Assembly: GCA_028554795.2 (NCBI GenBank)
Contig: CM068838.1
Span: 132,681,768-132,745,767, forward strand
Source of the DNA: Sinohyriopsis cumingii
Taxonomy: Eukaryota; Mollusca; Bivalvia; Unionida; Unionidae
Direction: 5' to 3'
DNA: 64,000 nt
Shown here: positions 38,100-50,065 of the stretch, one piece after another
Numbering within the stretch: position 1 is the stretch's first letter
Layout: the number at the start of each line of letters is the position of its first letter
Notes under the pieces: model-generated
Databases searched by the model: none
Seen by the model: the letters and a program-made list of their open reading frames with translations, nothing else
Told to the model about the DNA's origin: nothing
Position numbers and translations under genes: made by a program

Positions 38100-38540
38100 T
38101 TATTAAAATTTTTCAGCTTTTTTTTATGAAAGACCAAAATCATGTCTGGGGTCAAAAGGTCAAAGATCATAGTCTCAATGACTGAAAAGAATAAAGTATA
38201 TTTTTGATTCGTAACTATAGTTCTAGACCATTTTTCTTGACTGAATTTGTGGAAGGCTTGTAGTTAAAGTATAGAAGAAAAATGTTGATTTTGGATCAGT
38301 AGTCAAAATCATTTTGACTCATGAAAAATGGATTTTGCAGTATAAAATATATTCTAGAATAAGTTCATTATAAGACTTTGTGGGTGGCTTGCAGTTGGGT
38401 AATAAAGAGACCTGATGATTCTGGGGTCAAAAGGGTAAAGGTCATGCTAAGTCCAATAAGAAAATAATGGCTTCTGCACATTACATGCAATTCAAGATTG
38501 CATACCTTGACCAAAGATCAAGGTCTTGGAGACACATTGG
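38100..38540. repeat. Diverged repeat block with AGGTCA-like direct repeats (third block)
   Basis: Units about 135 bases apart contain ggggtcaaaaggtcaaagat, a degenerate middle unit, and ggggtcaaaagggtaaaggt, with 'gtggaaggcttg'/'gtgggtggcttgcag' segments between. Confidence 0.65.
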
Positions 38541-38683
38541 TCAATAATCTCCAAAATTAGGCATACCCAATTAGTGCCTACTACTGTATATGGATTATTA
38601 AACAGTTCAGATAAACAGACATGAGCTTTGTATAAATCTGATCCCCAATCTACAGTTACAGTGGACAGAATTTCTGTTTATAG

Positions 38684-38855
38684 ATATTGTCTGGGATGTG
38701 GCAGCATCTGCACCGGATGGTATAGCAGAGGAAAAAGCACCTCAAGCAGATGGAAGTGTTCAAAACAAATCACCTTCAACTCCATCACCACAAGCTACTA
38801 TCACTGTTCGAAAGAATTTTCCAGAAACTTGGATATGGGATATGGGAAGAGCTGA
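38684..38855 (+). CDS. TEP exon 6 of window (FPETWIWD exon)
   Basis: The frame of interest runs DIVWDVAASAPDGIAEE, then a Ser/Pro/Gln-rich linker, then TITVRKNFPETWIWDMGRA. VRKNFPETWIWD is a hallmark just upstream of the A2M domain. The donor gtaagt at 38856 leaves GA, and the next exon supplies T to make Asp, so this joint is exact. The acceptor is less certain: tttatag before 38684 needs one preceding base (phase 1), while in-frame alternatives exist at 38656 and 38662. Either an exon between this and exon 5 is missed or the acceptor differs. Confidence 0.88.
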
Positions 38856-40378
38856 GTAAGTATACTGTGTACTTGTATGAGTATAGATTTTCATATATAT
38901 ATATTCATACACACAGAGTGACCCCGCTTTAACATGGTAGTTGGGGGTCCATAGAACCTGACCATGTTATAGACCAAACTGTGTTATAACCAACCAAGTC
39001 AGTTTGATGAAGAAAATGATGCATTTACCTAAAATATAGCATGGGGGAAAGTAATAAAAGCGGGTGCAAAAAGTATGTGTTTTTGATCAAATGAAGACAA
39101 ACTAGTCTGAAAAACACTTGTATATTGACATCTTACATGTGTGTAGTACAATCCATAGTCAGTTAATTACTGATAAATCCATGAATTTGAGTATAGATCA
39201 CATATGATAAACTTCATATATGACTCATTTCCTGTTTGAATACACAAATAACACTTAAGTTTTTACAAAAATGGTAGTCCTCGTTTTGATCTATATCCAA
39301 TTGTCACTTGACAATTCTCTGCAGTTATTGCAGGTAGCACATGACTATTGCTGTTTACATGCTACATATACATGCACTTTAATTGGCCTAGATTTGGATC
39401 AGCTGGTGACAGTATAACCTTGCCGAGGCTATCCAGGGGATGAGGCTGTTGATAGGGAAATGATAGCTGGAACAAATAAAAAAGTTTAACAAACAGCTTT
39501 ACAAGATACCGCATCTTCAGTTAACTTGACAAACATATATCTATGGTTTGAAAAGATTGAAAATTTTATTTGCGTTTTATGCCGCCGTTGGTAGTGACCA
39601 TAAGCATTATTCTTTCCTGCAAAAATGAAGCTTATTATCAAACATTTTTACAATTAATCATGGAGTCTGGATGTTTTTTGGGTTTTTTTACATCAAACAT
39701 GATCCAGATTTTTTTATAGCTATGCACAAGCATCATGGGGATAATTCGGATATGCTTTGGGAATTCCGAAATAATGTTAAGTTGAAGTATCCTTCTTTAA
39801 TGAAAGGAATAAAAATATTTTGATTTTGAAGAAAGCATTTAGATAGCTTCATTTCATTCAAGATTCTTATGATCCTGTTAACTGATTTCGGTATTCCCAG
39901 CTTCCATCCCATTCCAGCCAACTGAAATATAGGCCAACGGAACTTGAAAACACGTCCATTTGTTTGTGTGGGAATTTGAATTTATTAGGAAAAAGACATC
40001 AGTGTAAGTAAAGCCTGACTAAAACATTATAACTTTAATTTGTAGAAAAGTGCCAGTATGGGATGCCAAGTGTGTGAGATATTCCAGAAAATTTGACTTA
40101 ACATTCCGATGTTAATTGACATTGGAACATGTGATACAGCACTGTTTTTGGCCAGAAAGACCTCGATGCCCAAAAAATAAATATTAGGTTGAGGTTTTGC
40201 ATTGTAGGACTATGGGTTTATGGGGGGAAAATATGCAATAATGAGACCATGATAAATGCAAAGAAGTTAATATTAAACCATGAAAATTTGTTTTTCAAAA
40301 TACCTTGCACATATCCTTTTTTACTTTTATTACTAGCGACACTTTCATTTTTAAGTTGCTCCACACCTGGATCATGAA

Positions 40379-40723
40379 ATGCTTAAAGATGAGTTTGAGG
40401 ATTATTGTATGCTGCCTGATGAGTGTGTGCCTATATTAACGGACGATGGCCGGAAAAGGAGTTTTTGTAGCTACTGGCTGAATATTATCAGCAAGAGAAT
40501 TAGTACGGGTGGCATCTGCTTCCCAAATCTGAAATAAGTTATTCAGCAACTACTTACCTTGCCTAACAACTATGCAGACTCTGAGAGATCTTTTTCTATG
40601 ATGAAAAAAATACATACATATTGTAGGAAGTCCCTGAATGCAGACACACTAACATCATTTTTACAGTGTAAAATAAACATTGACACATGCTGCATAGATT
40701 TTAAACCCCTGATTACATTTTGA
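40379..40723 (+). mobile_element. hAT transposase C-terminal relic
   Basis: Frame: LKDEFEDYCMLPDECVPIL, SYWLNIISKRISTGGICFPN, then one stop, then LLTLPNNYADSERSFSMMKK and SLNADTLTSFLQCKINIDTC. A-D-x-E-R-x-F-S followed by 'S-L-x-x-x-T-L-x-x-x-L-Q-x-K-I-N' is the hAT dimerisation region. It cannot form one element with the 36.9 kb finger unless TEP exon 6 lies inside that element, so it is taken as separate. Confidence 0.72.
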
Positions 40724-41039
40724 AAAGTGCAAAGGGTACCTGTGTTGCATATAATAATGTGTGTGTTACAACACACTCAGAATCAAAAGAATGAAATAAA
40801 ATAAAGTTTCAGAGATGTAAATAATTATGTAAATGTGTGTAAAATTTGTTCATTTATGGCATTTGTTGTTTTAAAACTGTTGATCTTAAATAATGTATCA
40901 ATATATTTTTTCATGTGAGTTTTTATGGTCTTTGTAAGGTTTTTATTTGTCTGGCATATGGGTTTTTATCATAAGGGGTTGACTGCTATGCAGATGTCAC
41001 ATTGTTCTTAATTTGGGGTACAACTTCAGTTATGCCAGT

Positions 41040-42365
41040 GGATCATAGGCTTGTGAAGAAGGTTCACTCGTATCATAGGCTTGTGAAGAGGGTTCACTCG
41101 TATCATAGGCTTATGAAGAGGGTTCACTTGGGCTCTATCCTTGGACCTCTGTTATTCATTCTATTTATCAACGATTTACCTCTTAAGATTGGTACTTCAG
41201 TTTCTTCCTACATGCAGATTATACTACACTGTCTGAGATGGGTAAAACCAAAACGGTACTTGAAAATAACTTACAAGATGCTCTCAACAGACTTCAGATA
41301 TGATGCAAAGAAAGCAGATTGATCATAAATACATAAAAAAAATGAAATCCCTACTAGTTACAACACAACAGAAATGAGCATGGCTAGATAGCGACAAATT
41401 CAAGGTTCTATTTGACAGTGTGAGCCTTAATATGACCTCTCAAGATATAATTCTTGGTGTATTCTTAGATAACAATCTTGCTTGGTCTATTCACATTAAA
41501 CATATTTCAAGAAAGGTTAATTCTTATCTTTGGCTACTGAGGAAAGTCAAAACATACATTCCTCTTCAGTATAGGATCATCTTTTATAGAAGTTATATTC
41601 AGCCATATCAGGACAATTTTAATGTAATTTGGGGTAATACCTCTAATTCAAGCATAACAACACTTTTAAGACTCCAAAAGAGGGCTTGCCATTTAATTCT
41701 AGATCAAAGTATAGACAATTTTCAGGATGCAATGAATAATATAAAGATTTTAACAATACATGAAAGAATATTTCTTAGAAAGGCCAAATCGATGCATAAA
41801 GTATTCAGAAAAGCCATTCCTGTCTATCTAAGCAATATCTTTCACCAAAGAGATGCTGATGGTACTCCAAATTTGAGGTCCATAAGAAGTAAAAATGACA
41901 TTATACCAAGGCCAGAAGGAATTGTTTAAAAAAAATTTCAATATACTGGTCCACTGGTATGGAACAACATTCCCAGTGACATAAGGCAGGCTCCCAGCAT
42001 TTCATCTTTTCACAATCAATGTCTTAAATGGATGAAATCTTTAGAAAATTGAACAGTTCTAGTACAAAAAATACCACCTGCTTTTCTATAATTTTGCATC
42101 ATTTTCTCAGATGCATTTTTCAATGCAGGATGATATTTTATGTTTTATACATGTTTGTGTTTTCGCTGATGCCTGTGCATGTGTGGCTTGATACTTTGAA
42201 TTTTAAAATTACTTAATTTATTTAGTGTCAAGCCAGATTCTTCACATCATGTTGTATATACTGTATATATTGTACATAACAGATAGAAGGCCTCAGGGTA
42301 GATTAGTTCTGTAATTAATTGAGTTACCTTCTCTAAAAAAAGAAGTCTTTATTATTATTATTATC
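41040..42365 (+). mobile_element. 5'-truncated non-LTR retrotransposon, RT C-terminal half and 3' tail
   Basis: Frames in order: LGSILGPLLFILFINDLPL (RT motif), a frameshifted ADYTTLSEMGKTKTVLENNL, then IILGVFLDNNLAWSIHIKHI, RIIFYRSYIQPYQDNFNVIW, NTSNSSITTLLRLQKRACHL, and after a frameshift QYTGPLVWNNIPSDIRQAPS to a stop near 42050. This is the RT-plus-C-terminal organisation of jockey/CR1-like LINEs. A 3' tail follows, ending in (TTA)n at about 42345-42363. Several disruptions make it inactive. Confidence 0.88.
41042..41128. repeat. 30-bp tandem repeat, 3 copies, at the LINE's RT motif
   Basis: Three units of atcataggcttgtgaagagg followed by gttcactcgt lie immediately before the LGSILGPLLF coding stretch. 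Confidence 0.9.
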
Positions 42366-42895
42366 CAGTCAACTTCATAACTGGTAGAGTCAAGCAGGTA
42401 AACATGTTTGATAACTAGTAATTATAGCAATTGTAGAATTGAGTTAGTATACCAACTGTGATCAGCTTGATAACCTGTAAATTGTGAAGATCCGCTTGAA
42501 AACTAGTCATTCTAGCATGCTTAGTGGTATTAGTTGACACACTCAAGATCTGCTATCAACTTGATAATTGGTAGAGTCAAGCAGGAAGACCCACTTGAAA
42601 ACTAGTAATGAAAATAAATGAGTGAATGGAAGCATGTCAGTATCCAGACAAGTTAATTAGTGGGAAGACCCACCTGATACAGTTTACTGAAACACAGCTG
42701 AGGCAAGTATATGAAGCCACAGAATAGCCAATTTTCACCTGTAAGTGATATGCAACCAATGTCAGAATCCATATCAGAGTGCACATAGACACAATTTTAC
42801 AAGATCAGGTGTCTTTAGAAAACAAATGCTATTAAAAACTAGATAATTGATCTACTGCTACAATACAATATGCATGAGGCTTAATGGATGAGCAC

Positions 42896-43172
42896 ATACA
42901 GGATTCATACAAATAGTAGTATACAGGATTCATACAAATAGTAGTATACAGGATTGATACAAAGTGTAATATACAGGATTTATACAAACAGTAAGATACA
43001 GGATTCATACAAATAGTAGTATACAGGAGTCATGCAAATAGTTGTATACAGGAGTCATACAAATATTAGTATACAGGATTCATACAAATAGTAGTATACA
43101 GGATTCATACAAATAGTAGTATACAGGAGTCATACAAATATTAGTATACAGGAGTCATACAAAGTGTAATAT
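42896..43172. repeat. 25-bp tandem repeat, 11 copies
   Basis: Units of atacaggattcatacaaata followed by gtagt, with alternating variants (gattcat/gagtcat, atagtagt/atattagt). Confidence 0.93.
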
Positions 43173-43992
43173 AACAATATTTTAAAGAGTAGTTGTACTG
43201 AATTAAACAAAATCATACAAAAGATTATTTCTGTAGACATTGGCTAAAAAACATTTTAAAAGCCTGGAATGAGTCAGCTTATTTTATATAGGGTGGTATG
43301 GAATTCCATAGTTCAATGGCTCCAAAAAAAACAAACTGTTCTTATAAAATGATTGATTATTGAAATCCATGTGACCACTAAGGGGCTATCCCATTTTCCC
43401 TTTAGGGCTTGGCTTATTATCACAATGGAGTAATGTGAAATGTAGACCAAGCTGCATTACACCACCCATAAATGTAATACACCAGAGTTAGGTAGTTACA
43501 GTGTCAATACAGCCTGACCACAAATACAGAATTGTCCACATTATGAAAAAATTTCCTGCTATCAAATGTACATTGTACAATTTTTTTATTGAAAAAAAGG
43601 CCATATTTGGGGTTTCAACTTTAATATTTGTCCTCAAAATACTCATGGTTATTCAAAATGTTACAAGCTGATAAACATCTTATGAAAGTACCACCAGAAC
43701 TGAAGATACCTTGATTTGTTTGTTACATGTATCTCTGCTGATTTCCTTATTAGATTTTAGAAATGCAGATGGTCTTCTTTAGCTGTGGACAAAAGTGCAG
43801 ATTTGATGTAAATTTTGCGTAGTTGCCCTTTTAATGTGTAAATCACGCAGAAGCAAACACTCAAGCATTATGGGTAAGTATGAGTATGTGCTTAGTTCTC
43901 CATTGTGTTTGCATTGTGTGTGTGATCACTTTGAGACAGTAAATAAATATGTCATACAGTGTTTCCCTTAGACTTTTTGTTTGATTTTTCAG

Positions 43993-44107
43993 TTCTGAAG
44001 GTATTTACAGTATGGAGTACATTGTCCCAGACACTATTACCAAATGGAATATTGGAGCCTTTGCTGTCTCAAATACTAAAGGACTGGGAATTGCATCAAG
44101 CACAGAA
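43993..44107 (+). CDS. TEP exon 7 of window (start of A2M domain)
   Basis: The acceptor is gatttttcag and the donor is gtatgt at 44108. The first base completes the split Asp codon from exon 6, giving GRADSEGIYSMEYIVPDTI and onward through TKWNIGAFAVSNTKGLGIAS to STE. The V-P-D-T-I-T-x-W-x-x-x-A-F-A-V-S-x-x-x-G-L-G-I-A pattern is the start of the alpha-2-macroglobulin domain (Pfam A2M). It ends phase 0. Confidence 0.95.
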
Positions 44108-45009
44108 GTATGTATCTTGCATAAAAATCTTGTACCAAGGTTTGGTTTGGTGTTTTATGGAACAGCAACACAAGTAGATTATCTAGTACTGAGGCAGTTA
44201 GCATAAAGTGTCTAACTTCATGGTAGACAACCCAGCATGCTCCATTTTATGCTGTACCCATTCACCAGTGACCCTTACTTTTCATCTTTGGCACAAGAAA
44301 GTTTCCTACATGGTGCCAATAGGGCTCATACCCCCCCACCCCAAAATAAAGATAAAAGATCATTGTAGTTAATTTCAAACGGAATTGAGTGTACTACATG
44401 TTTATCAATTAGAGTGCTCTCATTGCCAGAAAAACACAAGATAATCATTCTCATTGGCTGACAGAAACGCCCTACTGATTTTCATTATTTTTGGGCACTT
44501 TATTTGGGAGCACATCTTCGATGATCATTCATATAAAATGTAAATGAAGAGACAATGAAACCTTCAGCAAAGAAAACACTAGTGTATTTATTTCCAAAAA
44601 AGCTTAAATGGAGAAAAGCATGTTGAACTGTGTCCATACTAATTCTAGAGGTGAATGGCTGTTGAGCATGAGGAATGCAAATCCCAGCATGGAAGGCTGT
44701 CCAAAAAAAGAGACTATAATAATTATATGGTTTATGGATATTAACTGCATGTCCCAGCATTATATAGTTTGAATCAGACATTGTTGAATACAATTTGCTT
44801 CAGTTTCATTGTCCACTAAAATAACCTTGAACAGTGGACGTAGTTATAAAATGGACAAGGTCAGCTCCAGAAAACTATCTTGTATATGTGTTTGAATTTC
44901 TGGAATCATCAAGAAATGGAAAGGTATTTGCGACCCCTAAATCATTTCTATGATTCAGGTAGGGGCCATTGTTCCTCACATTATATATTTCAGCAATGAA
45001 CACTTCAGA

Positions 45010-45115
45010 CTATGGCTAAATCCAGTGGTGGGGTTCAAACTCACTCCCATTTTATCAAGATTCCAGCACAGTAACCACCAAGCCACTATTGTACCTGGCT
45101 CCATTGATTGCCTGT
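45010..45115 (-). mobile_element. tRNA-like SINE head fragment
   Basis: Reading minus: tagtggcttggtggttactg (box A-like) and gagtttgaacccc (box B-like) at tRNA-like spacing. The flanks match neither the SINE-A nor SINE-B body. It is too diverged for a tRNA gene. Confidence 0.45.
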
Positions 45116-46167
45116 TATGACATATAGGATAGCTTGTATCAAGCAATGATAAAGATTATCACAAGTATTTTTTATTACTATTTACTTGAGCCACATTGGG
45201 AATAGCATAGATTCAGATAGTCCATGACACTATGTGCTGGCTGATCAAAAGTCCTATTGTTCATTTTACTTGTGATTTCAAGCAAACAGCTTGGACCCTG
45301 ATCTGCCAGTGCATTATGGGACAGAAGATCATGGTCTATGCGATCAGCAATTGGATGTACATTATATATAGATAAGTATGATGCTCATCATGAAGTCCAC
45401 ACTTAACTTCAGGACACATTTGATGGCCATTTTAGGAACCATCTTCCAGATCAACCTGTATATTAAAACTTTTGCATGTGCATTGAAAGACTCTTGAGAA
45501 AATTCCTTATCAGGTAGTATAAACAGTATAAAGCCAGAGGTATTTGGTTTTACCCCATTTGTGGCCCCTGAGGTGTTTTATGTCCCTGCACATTCATAAG
45601 AATGATGATTTCTCTCTTATTCTGCCTCTTCCCCAAACAAAAGAAACAAAATATATGTTTTCAGTTGTTGGGACAAATGCAAATTTTCCAATAAGAATTT
45701 AATGCAACTTTCCAAGGAATTAATACAAAGTAGGGAGAAAAATTGTGACTATTTTTCTATTTCATCATAAATTTATATTCCTAAAAGATATTTTAGGATT
45801 CTTCCAGTGATGAAGAATAAATATTGACTTTATAATGTAAATATTTTAAATATCACTGCCATTATGTCACTTTTTCTTTTTCTCCAAATAAAGTCCAGCT
45901 CTGAACAACAAAGATGGTGATTTGCAATTGCATGATGCACCAGCAAATCTGAGTCTGCGATTTGCATTTGGACTCAGCTTATAAACAAGTGTATACAGTA
46001 AATAGTTTCGTTGATATTTTATAAAGCAGTTCATGTTTGTCAAAATAATTAATTTAGAAAACCAATCTTTTGTTAACAAATTCACAAGCAAATAATTCCC
46101 TTCTCATATGTGTTGCATGCCTGATACAGGTACAGGAAAGTCTTTATGCTTATCAATGTATGATTAC

Positions 46168-46622
46168 TTGTGCCCATTTCTCTGACTTACCATTATATGC
46201 TGCCTCTATACCTGTGCTTATTGTTTGTGCCAATTTCTCTGACTTACCATTATATGCTGCCTCTATACCTGTGCTTATTGTTTGTGCCAATTTCTCTGAC
46301 TTACCATTATATGCTGCCTCTATACCTGTGCTTATTGTTTGTGCCAATTTCTCTGACTTACCATTATATGCTGCCTCTATACCTGTGCTTATTGTTTGTG
46401 CCAATTTCTCTGACTTACCATTATATGCTGCCTCTATACCTGTGCTTATTGTTTGTGCCCATTTCTCTGACTTACCATTATATGCTGCCTCTATACCTGT
46501 GCTTATTGTTTGTGCCAATTTCTCTGACTTACCATTATATGCTGCCTCTATATCTGTGCTTATTGTTTGTGCCCATTTCTCTGACTTACCATTATATGCT
46601 GCCCCTATACCTGTGCTTATTA
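46168..46622. repeat. 57-bp tandem repeat, 8 copies
   Basis: Units of tgtgccaatttctctgactt, accattatatgctgcctcta and tacctgtgcttattgtt are nearly identical. 57 is a multiple of three, so both strands and more than one frame stay open. No start, splice or domain context supports translation. Confidence 0.96.
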
Positions 46623-46759
46623 AATGTTATACAGTATATTTGGCACACAAAACATAAATGGCATGATGCATGCAGCTTGTTAAATATACAAAAAATGTAA
46701 CGTGAAAATAGACTAAGGATTGCAGAGGTAGAGTGTGATACATGTGTGTAATTAGCTGC

Positions 46760-47605
46760 ACAAGTGCAACTAAAGTATGGAGTTGCTACAGTGACATTAA
46801 CTTGTAGCATGCAACTAACTATGGAGTTGCTACAGTGATATAACTCATGGTATGCAACTAACTATGGAGTTGATACAGTGACATTAACTCATGGTATGCA
46901 ACTAACTATGGAGTTGCTACAGTGACATTAACTTGTAGCATGCAACTAACTATGGAGTTGCTACAGTGATATAAACTCATGGTATGCAACTAACTATGGA
47001 GTTGATACAGTGACATTATCTCGTGGTATGCAACTAACTATGGAGTTGCTACAGTGACATTAATTTGTAGCATGCAACTAACTATGGAGTTGCTACAGTG
47101 ATATTAACTCATGGTATGCAACTAACTATGGAGTTGATACAGTGACATTAACTCATATGCAACTAACTCGAGTTGCTACAGTGACATTAACTTGTAGCAT
47201 GCAACTAACTATGGAGTTGATACAGTGTTATTAACCTGTAGCATGCAACTATGGAGTTGCTACAGTGACATTAACTTGTAGCATGCAACTAAATTTGGAG
47301 CTGCTACAATGACATTAACTCATAGCATGCAACTAACTATGAAGTTGCTTCTGTGACATTAACTTGTAGCATGCAACTGACTATGGAGTTGATAAAGTGT
47401 TATTAACTTGTAGCATGCAACTATGGAGTTGCTACAGTGACATTAACTTGTATCATGCAACTAACTATGGAGTTGCTACATTGACATTAACTTGCAGCAT
47501 GCAACTATGGAGTTGTTGCAGTGACATTAACTTGTAGTATGCAACTGAACTATGGAGTTGCTACAGTGACATTAACTTGTAGCATGCAACTGACTGTGGA
47601 GAGCC
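46760..47605. repeat. 44-bp satellite, about 19 copies
   Basis: Units of gcaactaactatggagttgc, tacagtgacattaacttgta and gcat, with shortened variants lacking 'taactaac'. The unit contains tagcatgca, a near-palindrome. Confidence 0.93.
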
Positions 47606-47669
47606 ACTTAAATATATGACTTGCAGTAACCCACTAAGGAGCTGTAGAAGTGTGGTGTCACTGGTTAAG

Positions 47670-48080
47670 GCACTAAACCAGTGCAACTAACTATGGAACT
47701 GCATATACCAATCAGTGTGCAACTAAATATGGAACTGCATATACCAATCAGTGTGCAACTAACTATAGAACTATATATAGCAATCAATGTGCAACTAACT
47801 ATGGAACTACATATAGCAATCAGTGGGCAACTATGTAACTACAGATACTAATTAATGTGCAAATAATTGTGGAACTGTATATACCAATCAATGTGCAACT
47901 AACTATGGAACTGCATATACCAATTAATGTGCAACTAATTATGGAACTACATATAGCAATCAATGGGCAACTATGGAACTGCATATATCAATCAATGTGC
48001 AACTATGGAACTACAAATACCAATTTATGTGCAGCTAAACATGGAACTGAATGTACCAATCAATGTGCAACTACAGAGGT
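47670..48080. repeat. About 35-bp satellite related to the 44-bp array, about 12 copies
   Basis: Units of gtgcaactaactatggaact and gcatataccaatcaat. The shared core gcaactaactatgga shows common origin with the array just upstream. Confidence 0.9.
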
Positions 48081-48571
48081 ATTTGTAGAACAGGAAAGAA
48101 GAATACAAATAAACTAAAGAAATGTACAATGGTGCAACTGGCTAAAGGGTAGCAACTGTGCAAGTAACAATGGACTTGAAACATAAAAGTATGCAAGTAT
48201 TGCTCACTGAAGTAGAATAATGCAGATAGCTCTATTCTGGCATCTCTGTAGCAACCAAGAAAGTCCTAGTATCACATATGAATATTAAGTTTTATAATCT
48301 TCATGGCAGTCTTAAGTACATGCAAATATACCCTAATGATATATATATACTGACCTTGAGAAAGATGTTTTAGAATTTCTATGCATGTCAAAAAAGTTCT
48401 ATTTGTTAAACTGTCCTGTGATCACATAGAGATAGAATAATGATAAATTCACAAAATATCACAATAGCTGATGCATTTCTTATTATGTTATGCATAATCA
48501 ACAGCAAACTTGGTTTTGGAATGAAATTAATTTATGACCTCAGTGTTGTAAATGTTAATACTGCTTCATTA

Positions 48572-48821
48572 GGGGGCCCCAAGTGGCCAAGTGGTCTAAA
48601 GCTCTTTCCGTTGCGGATCACTGCCATCTCACCTCTGTCTGTGTGGGTTCGAGTCTTAGATTCGGCCAATGTGGGTATGTGAGAAAGCTTGCCAGTAGCT
48701 TCTTGTGGGTCAGTGGTTCTTTCCTGGGGTTTTCCCGGGTTCTTCCTCCACCATTAATACTGGCCGCCATGTATAGCCTATCGTGTGCTGAAAAATGGCG
48801 TTAAACCCTACAACAACAACA
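48572..48821 (+). mobile_element. SINE-A, full length, with 12-bp target duplication
   Basis: Starts gggggccccaagtggccaag, box B gggttcgagtctt, body, (CAA)n tail. It is flanked by actgcttcatta at 48560-48571 and 48822-48833. Confidence 0.95.
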
Positions 48822-49757
48822 ACTGCTTCATTACATCAGATTCACAGTGAACTATATCTTATTGTTATACACTGGAAAGACTCTGTCAGTTTCAATTTTA
48901 TAAAGCTTGAAAAATGGAAAATAGTGAAAGAGACGCAAACAAATATTTGTTTCATAATTTGTCAAGAAAATATTATAACAAAATAATTCACCTAGATATT
49001 TAGTGATAACCAATATAGCTCATTAGCTGTGCTGTTCAAGCATCACTTTCATTTTGATAGTAAAATATGGCATGGCTGATGAAGATGTAATGTAATCTGC
49101 TCCAGCAGCAAAACAAATAAATTTGAAAGAACAGTAGAAAGAAAATAATGTTTGATTTGCAGTAAATGCTTCACATCAGAATGAAATATCCTGCTTTTTT
49201 GCATAAAAATTTACATTCTTAGTAAGCGTTGGCTTCCCAATGTGAAGCATGTATTAATTTGTCAATTTCTGATCAATTAAAATTGTATCAGTTCAGCATT
49301 GTCATACACAGTAATGTATACATGTGTAAAACTACAGATATTAAAGATTTATAAATTGATGTCCATGGTCAAAATATGAATACAATTAACCCTGGGTGTC
49401 CTTAAATTTATATTGTCCAATTTGTTAATAAATAATATTTTAACCCAAATCTTGCAAGCAGTAAGGGTATACATTTAAACTTTTTCAGACATTTTTTTCA
49501 TTTTATAATTGCCTAGTTTCATTTTAAATAATACTGAAAACAGATTTAGCTTGCAGGTGGCAGATAAAGTTAGAACAGAAATACTAGTAATCTCTTTCAC
49601 TGAATCATGCTGAATTCCAACTCAAATTCATGTGACATTTTTATTTAGTTTTCATTTGTTTCAACTGCAACTTTTGTGTGATTAAACTATTTCTAATTTA
49701 CTTCCCACTATTATCATAATCTTTTTAGGTATTTTAATTGCCTTTCTTTTTTTAGTT

Positions 49758-50065
49758 AAGTAACTGTTCTTGACATGTTCCAGAATTATTTCAAGAAATA
49801 TTGAATAGTTGTTATGAACTATTTCGATTCATTTTAATACATTAACTGTTCTTGATACATTCATGAAGGATTCAAGAACAGTTTTTTTAACTCTCATGAC
49901 ATATTATTGTTCTTGAATATTACTTCATTTTTTTTTTAAGTTGTTCATAAACAGTTCAAGAACTGAATTTCATGGACAGCCGAAAGACAATTTCAATAAC
50001 ATTTCATGTTCAGTTCAAGAATAGTTCCTAAAGTTCTTGAACTGTTATTAATTTCAAGAGCTCCA
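49758..50065. repeat. Palindrome-rich stretch with gttcttgaac-type motifs
   Basis: Motifs aactgttcttga, ttcaagaacagt, gttcaagaactga, cagttcaagaatagttc and agttcttgaactgtta recur in both orientations within 300 bases. It could be a small non-autonomous transposon or degenerate satellite. Individual motifs also fit nTTCnnGAAn. Confidence 0.5.

Larger units (their letters stand above)
34062..38683 (+). other. Intron between TEP exons 5 and 6 (4.6 kb)
   Basis: It contains a Tigger deletion derivative, two AGGTCA-type repeat blocks, a hAT-like zinc-finger relic and a SINE-B. 34070-34920 shows nothing recognisable. An exon may be missed here because the phases of exons 5 and 6 disagree. Confidence 0.65.
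38856..43992 (+). other. Intron between TEP exons 6 and 7 (5.1 kb)
   Basis: It contains a possible transposon end at 38.9 kb, a hAT C-terminal relic, a LINE fragment and a 25-bp array. 39010-40360, 42370-42890 and 43180-43990 show nothing I can name. Confidence 0.65.

Noticed and set aside
46070..46700. Frames of 195, 176 and 121 codons in the 57-bp array
   Set aside because: Open simultaneously on both strands and in several frames because of periodicity; no gene context.
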